From positions 21,872,684 to 21,936,683 of the forward strand of contig OY783198.1 in the NCBI GenBank assembly GCA_963678675.1: DNA of 64,000 nucleotides, read 5' to 3'. Both the position numbers and the translations under genes were made by a program. Of the stretch, positions 39,286 to 51,355 are shown one piece after another (the first letter of the stretch is position 1; every line of letters begins with the position of its first letter). Under the pieces are notes generated by a model. The model was not told where the DNA came from. It ran no database searches and saw nothing but the letters and a program-made list of their open reading frames with translations. This DNA comes from Xiphydria camelus. Taxonomy: Eukaryota > Arthropoda > Insecta > Hymenoptera > Xiphydriidae.

Positions 39286-42216
39286 ACGACGAAACTGTCC
39301 AAATTAATCCGCCGATAAATAAAGTAATATTACCGTCGTTTACGGAAGTATAATAGTGGTGCGGTACGAAACCGAATAGCGTCTCTTCGTTCCTCACAGA
39401 TTTCCGATCTTGGAAAATCCGACTGTACACGCACACGGAGAAGGAAGGTGGGCAAATAATTAGAATAAAAAAAAAAGATCGTACAATCGATGGTATATTC
39501 GTATGATCGATATTTATTCAGAACATCTTTCTCACTTTGCAAATTCATTCAAATACCGATTAATCTTGTAAGATTCGCGATATAACATTTCTGGTCGAGC
39601 GAACCACGCTCTGGTTACGCGGCTGTTAGAAAAAAAAAAGGTACCTATATTCAAAAAATCTCCGAGAATCTCTATCCAATGATAAAACAACTAGGTAATA
39701 AAGCACATTTGAAATATAAACGTTTCGTAATAATTACTCTCCTCGTCGACTCTTTGATCTGCACATAGCCAGCTCATCAATTCTCATCATATAATTCGCA
39801 TTACCATCACAGCCCTGTCATTTACCCACCAGTTTACTCTCGTATATACTGTGCAGATTATGTTACAAACAGAAAAATAAAAACGCATTTTAAATCCTTT
39901 AATGAATTAAACGCAATATATCCGTTATACGCAGGCTTGATCGTATTGTTATGGGTTACAGCTACGCCGGCAATGACAATAATAAAATATCGGGGTGTAG
40001 GAATCTGATAAGAGAGACGCCAGATGGTATTACGACGAGAGAAGGTTGAATACAGGCGTGTATACATACATAAAAAACGTTTGTGAATATATCAATCGCG
40101 ATCCCTCAACTCTTCGCTTCGCTTCATTGCGCTAAACAATATTTACCGCTGACCATCGAACGAGGTCTGTGAAAAATATGAAATAGCTATACGTATATAT
40201 GGTACAGAGTATGACAGTACCTCGTTAATCCATAATCTCGTTCCTAATTTTTACACTCGACTGATGTTCCATTCACTAATTTCAACGTTTCGCTCGTATC
40301 CCCGCGTACTGCGTCTCTGTTATTATAGATCTCCGAAATCGATCTAGATTCCAAAAGGAACTCTACGGGACGAATTTATTCGTTTTTTTTTCTTGAAATA
40401 TACATATGTATATTACATAAGTTTGACGTAGAGCGAAATAAAAGAAAGACCTCTAAATTTAATGCACATGATTTGGGAATTCATAACTCGTCGAAAAGTT
40501 TCCTTTTTAACTTGGTAGTTTTATCAAGTTAAATTCTTCCCCTTTCCAAAACTGGTCGTATACATGTAACAACTTTTTGCACATATCGTGCTCCCTTTGT
40601 TAATACATACTGGGTGGATCTCAATTCGCTCAATGTAGTAGTTAAACCCACCCGGTGTATGTAAGGTACTTTACGGCCAGAGGAATACGTTAAGCATCAC
40701 TGTAACTCGCCATTGGCCTGATCTCGAGATACAGTGACTCACAGCGCAAACGTTTGTCCTATAAAGTACTCTAGAAGCATTCATGCTATAATAATAATTA
40801 TTTTGTATATCTATATATAAAAGAGAGAAAGATGAAAGAGAGAGAAAAAAGCCCATCCACTGGCACTTCACTGTCCTCAAATGGTAAGTCGTCTCTGTGA
40901 CCTTAAAAATGATTTATTGCATGCAAAATAAATGAAACACGGCATTACAAACGCGTTTTATATCGCCGATTGCTCATTCCGTAGATTATACGCAAGCGAT
41001 TCGATGAATGTTTTGGATCTATTACTTTACCAACGACGCAATTACCCCAGAAAATAAAGAGATGTAGCCCGGGGCTAAGACTTAAGGGTATTTTATTCGT
41101 GTATACGAATTAAGTAATTACGATATAAATGTATTTGTACATCGATCACTGCCAAAAGTGCCCAAACAATAGCGCATTGTACTCGCAATAATCGTGTTAT
41201 CGAACGAAAGTATTAACTTAACAAGCTTACATTCAATCTATACTCTGGGCACTACGCGTGTCTGTCAAGCAAAGATCACGGTACTAAATATTGTCTATTA
41301 TAATCTAATCTTTATTGTTTAGTATGACAATCGTCTAGCGTAATTCTCGTTCGTTCAGGAAATCAGCATTGGCCCGCCATTAGTTGAAGCTGAAGACGAC
41401 TGTTGCGAACGAAAGTTTCGACGCTACCTAGACGTAGGAAATCTTAAAACTGCAGAGTATTTCAAAATTCGTCGCCCGACGTCAGTTCTTCGCGCGTTCG
41501 AGCCGAAAAGATAAGGTGATCGAGGACAGAAGTGTAGTGTCATCCCTTCGTCCTTCGTTACACCGCGAATTCTATCTAAATTTGTATTTCTACTTCCCTT
41601 TCGTTACTTTTCTCATAAATAACGTTACAACTGAAAACTAATTTCGCGAAGGATCCTCTACCTCGCTGCCCGAAAATAAAAATATAAATCCGTCAATCGC
41701 GCGTTGCTACATTTTTTAACAGATCATCCGATAGCTTCCGACAGTCTTGCCCTTGTTACCGAGAATGTCATTGAACTGACTGATACCAAAAAACCCATTA
41801 TACGATAAAATCCCTCGATAGGCATCGACCTTCCTATAGTCGGCACCTTCCTTGTAACTTTTGTTTCACTTAATCACTAGACCCACAGTTACTAGAGAAG
41901 TTCCATTTATTCATACTTCTAATTACGTTTCATCTCAGTTCGTCTTATTTTATTGAAACTGAGGGGTCCCTATTTTCATGCTTCCATAATAAATTCAATT
42001 ATTTCTCTCTACGCGAATATAAGTGAACAATATAAAGTTAAAAAAAAAAGTATAAAGAAAGCGACTGGCGAGGAGCCGTTCCATTTTCAATTCTCGACTA
42101 TCGAGGAATCCTACCACATACTCCGCTATCCAGGAATCAATAACCACCTCGACATAACGACCCCGACTCTTTCCAAATGTTACAAATAGTTTGATAAAAA
42201 AGCTAGGTACAAACGA
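39286..42216. other. Convergent 3' flank between receptor and Barentsz genes
   Basis: This is AT-rich DNA in which the receptor (+) and Barentsz (-) genes end tail to tail. AATAAA on the + strand near 40436 could end the receptor transcript. TTTATT at about 41310, read on the - strand, could do so for Barentsz. A 60-bp inverted repeat at 40604-40663 is noted separately. No further coding exon is seen. Confidence 0.5.
40604..40663. repeat. Short inverted repeat (TACATAC...GGGTGG)
   Basis: TACATACTGGGTGG at 40604 is mirrored by CCACCCGGTGTATGTA ending at 40663, with a loop of about 30 bases. It may be a tiny MITE relic or an RNA hairpin in the receptor 3' UTR. Confidence 0.5.
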
Positions 42217-45200
42217 TTAGGCAGCTGCTTCCTCGACCACGGCGCTCTCGAGTACCGCACTTTCGGTTTTGGTCAATTCGATCTCGGCCTTGGCAATCGC
42301 CGGCATCTCTACGGACTTGGATGAAACAACAGTCTCTGTATTCTCGATGACGGTACCAGGAGTATCAATCGACGTGACTACGTCTAAGCTAACCGTTACC
42401 TCTTCGGTCGACTCCACGATACTTTCAACTTCATCGAGATTTGGTTCTTTCTTCTCGTCATCACCCTCTACGCTAGCCGTCATCGCGTCCGCATTTTCAC
42501 CCCTCTGAAACTGTTGGACATTTGCCGACTGCTCGGACGGCGTACTATCGAATTGCCCTGGCACTGCATTCCCATCACCCTCTTCATAACCGATCTTACC
42601 TTCCAGCTGAGCTTGCTGTTGCACGTTACCGAGTTGCAGATCGCTCTGCGGCTGCTGGGTGCTCCGACCTCTGCCTCTGGTACCCTGAAGCTGTTGATTA
42701 TCGGGCGGTGGTAGAATTGGTATCGCCGCTTTCGGTCGTCTTATGGGCGCCTGCTGCTGTTGTTGCTGTTGGGCGGTACTGTAGTAAGTACAGCCTTGCG
42801 GTTGGAATAACTCTTGCGGCGGTGGTGGTCCAGGAGGCTGAAAATGATCCGTGAAATGAAATCTTCGCGCGGTTGCGAGAAGTATAACGCACCGATTTTG
42901 TGCGAGTGAGAAGTAACGAGCGGTGGGCGATTTTTGTCAGTGCGAAGTAATGTAATATTGCGACTCAATCGCTCACAACTTAACGATTTTTAATTGCGAT
43001 AGTCTTGCAGCATTGCCGCTAAAGCACAAATATAGACTTACCGTTGGACTGTAGCCTTGATATCCTTGAAAGTTTGGTTGAAAGGCGGGACCGTTCGGAC
43101 CCGGGACATAATTGATTATGCTAGGCGGTGCAGGTTGGGGAGGCATGAATTGCGGTGACGGTACCAAGAACGCCGGCGGTGCAAAATTCGGAGCCTGGGT
43201 CCCAGGTGGGATTGGAATTACTGGTTGTGCTGCCAAAGGCGCCGTTGGCGGTGCTGCAACCGGTGGAGTTTGATCGAAATGCCCTGGCGGATAGCCTGAG
43301 GAAATAACAAGACGAATATACATCTTCCGAAATAATAGCGGTCGTTGACACGTGTAATGCAGAAACGATAACAAATACAGTGGGATTTTCACATTTAAAA
43401 AAAAATAGGTTCTACCAAAGCGGAATATAACACAAGACACAAAAACAATGCACGAAAAAAAACAAGCTCACAAAAACACTCCGGCGATCGTACGATCTTA
43501 CCTTGCGACTCTAGTACCGCTCTGGAATTTCCACCTACGTAGACGAGTATACGAATTCAGCGTTAATACGAGCGAGTAATGGAATCGTGGATAATGTGAT
43601 GTGGTTACTTCGAAATATAATCGAGAAATCTGGAAACGCATACACTCGTTACACACCTTGCGGTGGATAGTATCCATGTTGTTGACCGTGGGGTGGTTGG
43701 TAACTCTGTTGTCCTGCGGGACCTTCTTGAATAGCAGGTCTTTGGCGGAGACTAGAGTATCGTTTGGGCCTATTTCCAGCGGCGTCTTGTTGCGGATGCG
43801 GTGGTTGGGGCTGCTGTTGATGCTGATTCGATTGTTGTTGCTGTTGCATTTGCTGCTGCTGCATTCGCGGCGGAACCGCGTTCGGTCTCTGCTGACCCGG
43901 CGATGATTGCGAGTAGAAGTTTTCTGAAAACACGACGATGAACGTCAAGCGTCGTTGCTGCGACTCCTTGTTACTTTAAAGAAAAGAGCAAAGGACGAAT
44001 CGCTTTTTAACGCGTGTATACGTACTATTTTGCCTTCCACCTTGATGGAACGTCGCACCGTCATTGACATTCATATGCTTCATGTCGGCGGCGAGTCGCT
44101 GATCATCGTCATGTCCTCCCGCGTTGTTTCTCTTGTTCTCCGCAGAAATAGGACCGGCACCTCTTCCCTTCGGTCTCGGGTCCATCGGTCTGTTAGGCGC
44201 CGTTTGGCTGTTGACGTTCGCCTTGAAACCTCGACCGCGAACCCTGCTAGCCGCCAAGCTAACGGACTCTTGAACCTGCCTCTTGTTTGAACCGTCGCGC
44301 GGAGATGATTTGGCATTCATCGACTTGTCCGCGTCACCACCACCACCACCGCCTACACTTCTATTAGGACTCTGACTCTGTTTTGCCTCCTTCTTCCAGA
44401 ATGGATTGGTCGGTTCGTTAGGCGCCTTGTTTTCGTTCCTGAAGCACGAATCTTTAAGTCTCTTTTTCCGGCCGAACTTTACATACGCGAACGTAATGTC
44501 ATCAACCGGGGCCAATCATTTTATCCCAGTTTTAAATGTATTAAAAAATCATAGCTGATGGATGCACAAATTTACATGTAAAAATATACATTGATTACTG
44601 TCGACTACTTACGTACGCTGAAGGTTCGCCCCACCATTCGTCTTCGTTTTATGATTCTCTTGTTGAGGCTGAAGCGGTGGGAAGTTCTGCGCTTTCGTTT
44701 GCGATTTACTCTTGTTATTGTACCAAGCGGACGAAATTACCGGCTCCTCGGTAGCGGCGGACTCCTGGAAACGAATTCGATATTAATATAACGAATAAAA
44801 AGCCTTGGAACTGTTACTTTAGAGAATTTCAATTAAAATCTCACATCATTCCCAGCACCGAGTACAGGAAACTCTTCCCCGGTTCTGTTGACCACTTTCT
44901 TCCCGCTCTTGGGAGGAGCGGCGGAAGCCGTCCCTAAAGTCTTCCCATACGCGTCTTCGTCTTCCCAGTTGCGCGTATATTTATTAGGACCACGACTGTA
45001 AACGTAACCGTCATACGAATGAACGAAACAGAAAATAGAAGTCAACCTGCCGTGCGCGCACCGCCGAGGATCATTCTAAAATAGTTCTTACCCATATCTC
45101 CTCCTCCTTCTGGCACGAGGGGGGCCTTCTTCGTTCCTAATGTCGTAACCATAAACCGCTATCAGCTCTTCATGACTTTTAGGTGCCTGCTCGTCGTCAT

Positions 45201-46652
45201 TGTATCTATCGTGATTCCATCTATCCTCCTTGTCTTTCCAGACTTTCTTCTCCTTCGAATCTCTTTCGTTCTGCACCTCAGAAGTATTCTCAACAACCTC
45301 GTCGGTTGTTCGGTCGTCGTGCTCGTAGAACGTACCGCGCTTTGGAATATACTGCGGATTACGTCTATCCTCGTCATCATCCAGCTTCTTCTGTGGCACG
45401 TCTTCCTCCTGACCGTCCCCGCTCTCTCGTAGCGCTCCATCTTGTGATTCTGTGTCGGAATCACTACCCGCGGTATCGTATTCAGAATCGTGACGATCCT
45501 CGGCTGGCTCACTGCTCTGTATATATAGATACGAAGAGGAAAATTAAACAAATGATACTTGAAACGTTAACCCATAAGGATTACAGTAAATATAAGAGGA
45601 TTCTGAAATATCTTAAGCTGGAAAAAGTAACATAAGGAAATGTGAAGATGACTGGTTGCTCGATGCGATAACGTTTATCTTGGTGAAAGGTGGTATATGT
45701 GACCAGTATCAGCTCCATTAGTACATAAATAATAAGGTCAATAGCCAATCCACCAAAGACCAGAAGGTTTTATTGCTGATAAGGAATGCAAGGTGCATAG
45801 AGATTGGTTGTAGGTGGTAATGAGAAAGAGGAAACTCTATGTCATACTTAAAAATATAGAGGAATGGAGGAAGGATGAAACGAAGGGCCAAAGAAATGAC
45901 TCCTTTATTCCGATACTTTATAACAAAAAGATATTTCCAATGATTTACCACCCAACTAATTTCAAAGACTAGTCCAAAGCTAAAAAGAATGTTTGATAGG
46001 TCATTGAAATACAAAAGAACGGCGTTATCCCTCGTAATTCTCGATAAAGCCAAATAAAACATCTCGTTCGGATAAAATTTCTTTTATCGAATTTAACATC
46101 TGACACGCCGATACACACGCAGAAGCTACTGGACTGAGAAAGGCGGCACACTGTTGTGCTGTGCGTTCCACGCTATTCCGATAACGGCCTGTATATAAAT
46201 ATTCGCATGTAGCTGCACTCGTCCTCCGAGTACACTATACGTAAGCACGAGCGGTACCCGGTTTTCGACAAAGCGATTTGCCCGGCGAATTCGCAATCAT
46301 ATCGCACCCTTCATAACCTTCTTATGCAACGTTAGCAGCGAAATTTGCCTCGATATCGCGGTTAATTTCTGCGAATCCCGTTCGACGTGTACCCTCGCAC
46401 GCTCCAATTACTGGCGGAATCTCTCTACTCGCGGTCCCGTTTGTCCACCTTCACCGAAGCTTCGAAACGTCCGTGATCGACGACCCACAAAACAACGCCC
46501 GAAAACTCGCCACTATCCGGAGCACCCTGACCCGGAACTTCGCGGAATCTTACCTGCGTCTCCTTCGTAGCGTTCAATTCGTCATAGGAGCCCGAGAGGT
46601 CCTCGGAACCACCGGAATGATGCGACTTTCGACGGCGACGCGTATCCGACAT
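42217..46652 (-). CDS. btz: Barentsz / CASC3, exon junction complex core protein
   Basis: Barentsz binds eIF4A3 and RNA in the exon junction complex, linking splicing to mRNA localisation, translation and nonsense-mediated decay. Coding exons (- strand order) are 46554-46652, 45092-45516, 44845-44995, 44613-44764, 44026-44438, 43657-43923, 43042-43295 and 42217-42837. Together they make 2382 nt, 793 aa. The start MSDTRRRRK is basic, followed by an acidic stretch. The SELOR domain (about residues 78-190) is unmistakable: LDDDEDRRNPQYIPKRG, FYEHDDR, DEQAPKSHEELIAVYGYDIR and, after the next junction, WEDEDAYGK. Downstream come RG and glycine-rich segments, KRYSSLRQRP (matching the vertebrate CASC3 motif), glutamine/proline-rich stretches and an acidic valine/threonine-rich end. 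The length is close to human CASC3 (about 700 aa). Every junction is GT/AG and in phase. Confidence 0.95.
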
Positions 46653-48338
46653 ATTATCTCGAGCAAAACACGCACACGCGAGGCGGTCCCGTTTTCCACC
46701 ACGGACGAATACCACCGTCACCACACCACTATCTGGTACGAATACCTCCCTACTGCTTGCTATACTGCCACAAATCGACACACCACGTATTTACTACTAC
46801 CTCGAGTGCATACGCCGTTATACCGAGCGAATCGTACCACCAGGTGGCATCGACGTCAAATGGCACAGCGATCTCGAGGCGCGATACTTGCTTCGGCGTC
46901 GCGCTACTCCGAATCGCTTCGGTAAATAAGTTCGACGAAGGATAATCAAATCAATAGGAACGGTACGCATCGAGGTGATTTTGGCAGGTGAGTTCGACCT
47001 TTTTGTTTTACCGTATCGTTAATTAATTTTCGCGTAGAATGCTCTCATATTCAAAACTGTCACGCGCCGCGCCACCTGGTAGCAGATGGCGTAACTAAAT
47101 TACATTTATTTCCGAGGTTGAAAGTTTCTGGTTTTCCGCGCAAACGTTTTCTTAGCTATTTAATATCGGTTGCTAGTTTCTCGTCGTTCCTAAGTGGTAG
47201 ACTAAATCTGATGAGGATGAAGAAGAATTAGCAATTCGTATGAAAGTCGGGACAAACGGGTAACGGTATTTCTTTCGTGACGAAAGCACGCGCCTTACGT
47301 TCCATGAGAAACTAAGCGTAATGCGATGAACGTCGTTCTTCGATCGCGTAGATCATTACGCGTACATTTAGAAGAGGTACAGCGATTGAACACAATATAG
47401 AAAATCGGTACTTTATTTAGTAATACCTTAGATTCCTATTTGAGATAGATACATATCGTTTGATCAATGTTAGGTGTACTCTTTTCAAATTATGAAATTA
47501 ATCCGAGCGATCGCTCGAAAAGAATTCACCTATCCTTGTACACATCATTGTAGTCGAATATTAGGTACCCCTTGCGTGGATCAAAACGTGACGGTATTCG
47601 ATATATAAAATATAAATGAAAAAATTTCCAGTTCCGCGGTTCGTAGGTAATTTATATCATTAACTGCATAAATTGGACGAGCAATTGCCGAGAATTCTTT
47701 CGAAACCGTTTTAGTTTTGGAAGAATTCTTTACTTTTGTCAAATACTAAGGAAATTTATCGCGAGTTAGGGAGTGTTATTATGAACGATTGCGTTTAATT
47801 AATATAACTACCGATAAGAAATAGCAATCGTTCCTTCCTTCAACCTGCTTTACATTCAAAGATAAATCCTGCCTTCGTTGATTAATTAGTTATGCGTCCG
47901 CAAAAATGTTAAATGCAAATTAATACGAAGTTATTCTACAAGTTTTACCCTCTCCCTTTTCTGGCCGCGTTAATAAACACAAAAAATGTGTATTCAACTG
48001 ATTCTGAATAAGTAATTAAGTACCTACCAACGTCTTACAAACGGTGAAGTACGAAGCACTTACACTTGCTCTGCATGTAACAATGTCCTAATTACTTTAA
48101 CACGAGTGAATAATAGAGCGTCTCCGTGTAAAATTTGATCACTTCTACTAGGATCAATTGCGTTTTTGTACAATCAATTCTCTTCCATTAAGGTTTTGCA
48201 TACTTCCACATCTTTGCGAACGTAAGAACACTCCCTTAGAAATTATACTGCCGTACTCAACACGTTATAGATTATAGCATAATCTTGTAAAATAATCTGC
48301 TAGAGAAATCTAAATACAGCTAAGAGAATAATGGCCGA
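46653..48338. other. Spacer: Barentsz 5' flank and 3' UTR of the next gene
   Basis: No coding exon is seen. The part nearest 46652 is presumably the Barentsz 5' UTR and promoter, with CpG-rich DNA up to about 46930. TTTATT at about 47411, an AATAAA on the - strand, could be the poly(A) signal of the gene that stops at 48339, giving a 3' UTR of about 0.9 kb. Confidence 0.5.
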
Positions 48339-49586
48339 TCATTGCCGCGCGTTATGCTCCGTCTCGATTAAACAATCTCGCACGAGCATCCTCGCGTGTT
48401 GGATGCCCATCTTCAAGCGCTCCGCGGCGCTTCGGCTGCCCGCGTAGGAGAGGCGAATATCTCTGCCGAGCTCCTCGATTATAACCAGCAATTGGGCGTA
48501 TTTACCTTGTCCCGGTACAGTCGGGAAATTGATCGTGCTAGACGGGCTGGCCTGTGCCACTTGAACGGTCTGCACGTTCTGCAAATTCCTCGGATTTGGC
48601 ACGGTGATCACGGGTTCCGGAATTCGCGGGATCTCGGGTGCTTTGGGCGGCGGAGGGTCGTTCAGCTTCGTGATCGTGATTTCGTTCAGCTTCGCCAGCT
48701 CCGTGAGTTTCGCCATCTCGGCCATTTTCGAGTACTCCGGCATCTTCGTGATGTCGTTCTGCATGTTCGCCATTTTTATCATCTCGTTCATTTTCGTCTT
48801 CTCGTTCATCTTGGCTATCTCCTTGGCCATCTCGTTGATCTGAGCGATCTCGTTCAACTTGGTGATGTCGTTGTACTTTGCCATCTCCGTCATCTTCACC
48901 ATCTCGTTCAGCTTCGCTATGTCATTCATCCGCTGCACCTCGTTGATCTTTGCCATTTGCGACATCTTCATCATTTCGTTCATCTTCGCTATTTCGTTCA
49001 TCTTCGTGATATCGTTGTACTTCGCCATCTCGGACAGCTTCACCATCTCGTTCATCTTCGCGATCTCCTGCATCTTCATGTACTCCGTGGTCTTCGCGTA
49101 CTCGGCCATCTTTTCCATCTCGTACCGCTGCTTCGCCATGTCCTGCGACATCTTATTCAGCTCCGACATCTTACTGAACTCCGCGAATTGCGCCATTTGA
49201 ACTATGTGCTCGGGCACCTTGCCCCTCTCCATCATTTGCTTCAGTTCCGCCGATATTTTGTTCATATTCATTTCGGACATCTGCGCTATCGTCGCGGCGT
49301 CCGGTATCTTCGACAATTCGGCGATTTTAGAGATCTCCCTCGCGAGATTCTCGTCAAGGCACCTCTTCTTCTTCGCCCGATGCCTCGCCATTCTCTGAGC
49401 TTCCTGCATTCTCCTCAACGCCGCCTGCTCCTCGGTCTCCTTCGCCCTGGCGTTCTTCATTCTCTCTGCCGCCGTGTACAACCGTATAGCACGTTCCTCT
49501 GCCGTTTCTGACATTAGTTTTTGTCGTCTGTATTCTCGCATTTCCCTTACCTTGGTGAGGTAAGATTTTTTCTTAGCCTTGGGCAT
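48339..49586 (-). CDS. STPR-repeat / hexapeptide-array / CDK2AP-domain protein
   Basis: An uninterrupted 415-aa frame. The ATG at 49586 opens [10 protein letters not shown]; just upstream CCCTGCACAG resembles a splice acceptor, so a non-coding first exon is likely. Residues 1-23 are very basic. Residues 27-49 and 50-72 are two exact-length 23-residue repeats sharing ET-E-A-R-A-RM-RAK positions, as in the STPR DNA-binding repeats of silkworm FMBP-1. Residues about 140-308 are some 25 near-continuous hexapeptides of consensus M-N-E-[IM]-A-K. Residues 309-360 are proline/valine-rich. Residues 361-415 match the conserved C-terminus of CDK2AP1/DOC-1 (QLL-IIEELG-DIR-YAGS-AERLK-GI-AR-LVRDCL-ETE-NAR), a subunit of the NuRD chromatin complex. 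I infer a nuclear DNA- or chromatin-binding protein. The family calls rest on motif memory. Confidence 0.85.
   Translation of the reverse strand: MPKAKKKSYLTKVREMREYRRQKLMSETAEERAIRLYTAAERMKNARAKETEEQAALRRMQEAQRMARHRAKKKRCLDENLAREISKIAELSKIPDAATIAQMSEMNMNKISAELKQMMERGKVPEHIVQMAQFAEFSKMSELNKMSQDMAKQRYEMEKMAEYAKTTEYMKMQEIAKMNEMVKLSEMAKYNDITKMNEIAKMNEMMKMSQMAKINEVQRMNDIAKLNEMVKMTEMAKYNDITKLNEIAQINEMAKEIAKMNEKTKMNEMIKMANMQNDITKMPEYSKMAEMAKLTELAKLNEITITKLNDPPPPKAPEIPRIPEPVITVPNPRNLQNVQTVQVAQASPSSTINFPTVPGQGKYAQLLVIIEELGRDIRLSYAGSRSAAERLKMGIQHARMLVRDCLIETEHNARQ
48663..49167 (-). repeat. 18-bp tandem array encoding MNEIAK-type hexapeptides
   Basis: On the - strand, about 25 units of 18 bases encode M/L/I/Y-N/S/T-E/D-I/M/L-x-K. 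Most are exactly 18 bases long. A few carry an extra one or four residues (for example around residues 253-260 and 275-281). A higher-order unit of about 48 residues starts with MAKYNDI and occurs twice (residues 187 and 235). Confidence 0.85.
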
Positions 49587-51355
49587 AACACGGTACTGTG
49601 CAGGGTGGAAGGACAATCATCTATACAGAGTCTCATTTTTACAAAATTTAAATAAAAAACGCTTCTCAAAATGTGTCCTGGGCATGCGCGTCCAGCCGAT
49701 ACGTGAATCTCCTCTCTCTATTCCTCGATTGTTTCAAACAATCACCAGAGAATATCTCAGATTCGAACAATATTGTTTCCCTTTCAAAAGAGATCAGATT
49801 CTCGCTATTTCTCCTGAAAAAAAGGAAAAGAAAACGTAGTATATAAGAACAAATTTGTGAAGTAGGTCATAACTGAATAATGTAATCATAATTCAAAGAA
49901 TGTTGTTTTATATTAATCAGAATCAATGGCAAATAACGTAGCGGCATAATTTCATTCATTTTTACATTCATTTTTGCAATAAAAGAGCTCGTTGTACCAA
50001 GCAAGCAAGGATTAAAGATCGCGCTAAGATCTTCCACTGTCTTAGCGTTTGAATAAAAAGCGCCTGAAAAATGATTAGCGCGCATGCGTGGCGTAATAAG
50101 AACGCCGTCTTCTCTGAGAACGTACACCAATCACAACAATGGCGGACGAAATTCAGTCGATTCGCTGAAACTTACAATCAGTCCTCAGAAACGCAAAACC
50201 GGGCCGCGGATCGACTCCATTTCACATCCGCATCTTCCTCGCGTTGGCCGCTTTGAGACGGTACCACTCACGTGAAAAACCGGTTGAAGTTTCTCGAGAT
50301 ATTCCGCAGACAAACGCACAAAAGCAATATCGGCCGCATGTAAGATTTTCGTTCGGAGCTACTTTAAGGGGCAAGCGGGGTCGCCGATAGGCTGCGTGTG
50401 ACGTGGTTGCGTTTATTGACCATAACCCCTTCCTACTCACGGCTGCAACTTCATGGCCGACAGGTGCACGTTCGGCAAACCGTGGAAATATTGATAAACG
50501 TTTTGAGTAAAACTACGAGGAAGGAATGTATCTTACGCGGAAATGAAAGGAATGCAGCGATACAGTAAAATATTTATTCCAGAATCGATTCGTACAGGGG
50601 AAAGTGCCGGATTACGGAAGTAGCTTTAAGATTTGCAGAACAACGCGCAACGATTGTCGGTACGCTATTTTAGAAGTAGTAAATGGGGGGGACAGGTTTT
50701 TGTAGTCGATATCACTGGATTTTCGTAATAATCACACGCAAATTTCTTTACCAAGTTCCGCGTCGCGACATCTTCAGAGAATAGTCTTCGCTGTTTCTAC
50801 GTCATTGGAGGGGAATTAAGGAGATAGGTCTTCTTAAAAATTGTCATATATTTTTGATACAAGGAATAATTGCCATTATCGGGCACAGCGTCCCGAAAAT
50901 CAAAGTTCCTAGCGCAGTGTCAGTTTTGATCGGTTGCACGATAGTTTTTGGCAATTAAATAAATATTAGCAGCGACACGACTCTCGGCGTCTAGAACTGC
51001 TGCTCGGAAAACTGAGTCGATAAAACCACTACCCTTCGTTCTATGTACAGTTTTGAAGTTTGGAAAATATCAAATCTTCACGTATAAGCACTGCTTTTAA
51101 TATCCGTGCACTCAGGGCAATTAGACTTAAAATTCTCTCAGCTTTTAAGAATTGGCAGCTATAGCATCTAAACAGTGACAGCGTAGTCATAATTTACTCC
51201 GCATTCGGGACTCGTTGAACTATGCTCTCTCAAACGAATCGCTAATAAGGAAGCATGTTACGGTAAAAGTTCACTGGTTCCCGTTTGTCCATAACATTCA
51301 TTGCATCTTTGCGCACGTTACAATTTACATGAGATGTAAGAAACGACAAAAGAAG
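49587..51355. other. Spacer between the two CDK2AP-domain genes
   Basis: No coding exon is seen. From left to right it probably holds the 5' UTR (and an intron) of the 48339-49586 gene, its promoter near 50070-50150, and the 3' UTR of the 51356 gene. TTTATT at about 50573 is a possible poly(A) signal on the - strand. Confidence 0.5.
50079..50149 (-). promoter_or_regulatory. Probable promoter of the 415-aa gene
   Basis: GCGCGCATGCGT near 50079 resembles the palindromic NRF-1 site. ACCAATCACAACAATGGCGG at 50126 combines an inverted CCAAT box with a CCGCCAT (YY1/Pho-like) core on the - strand. The 24 bases from 50126 to 50149 recur with one mismatch at 52193-52216, upstream of the paralogue. 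That recurrence is the main reason to call this regulatory. Factor names are inference from motif resemblance. Confidence 0.55.

Noticed and set aside
48396..49511. 371-aa + strand ORF rich in histidine and leucine
   Set aside because: It is the antisense shadow of the hexapeptide-array gene. The repeat keeps stops out of several frames.
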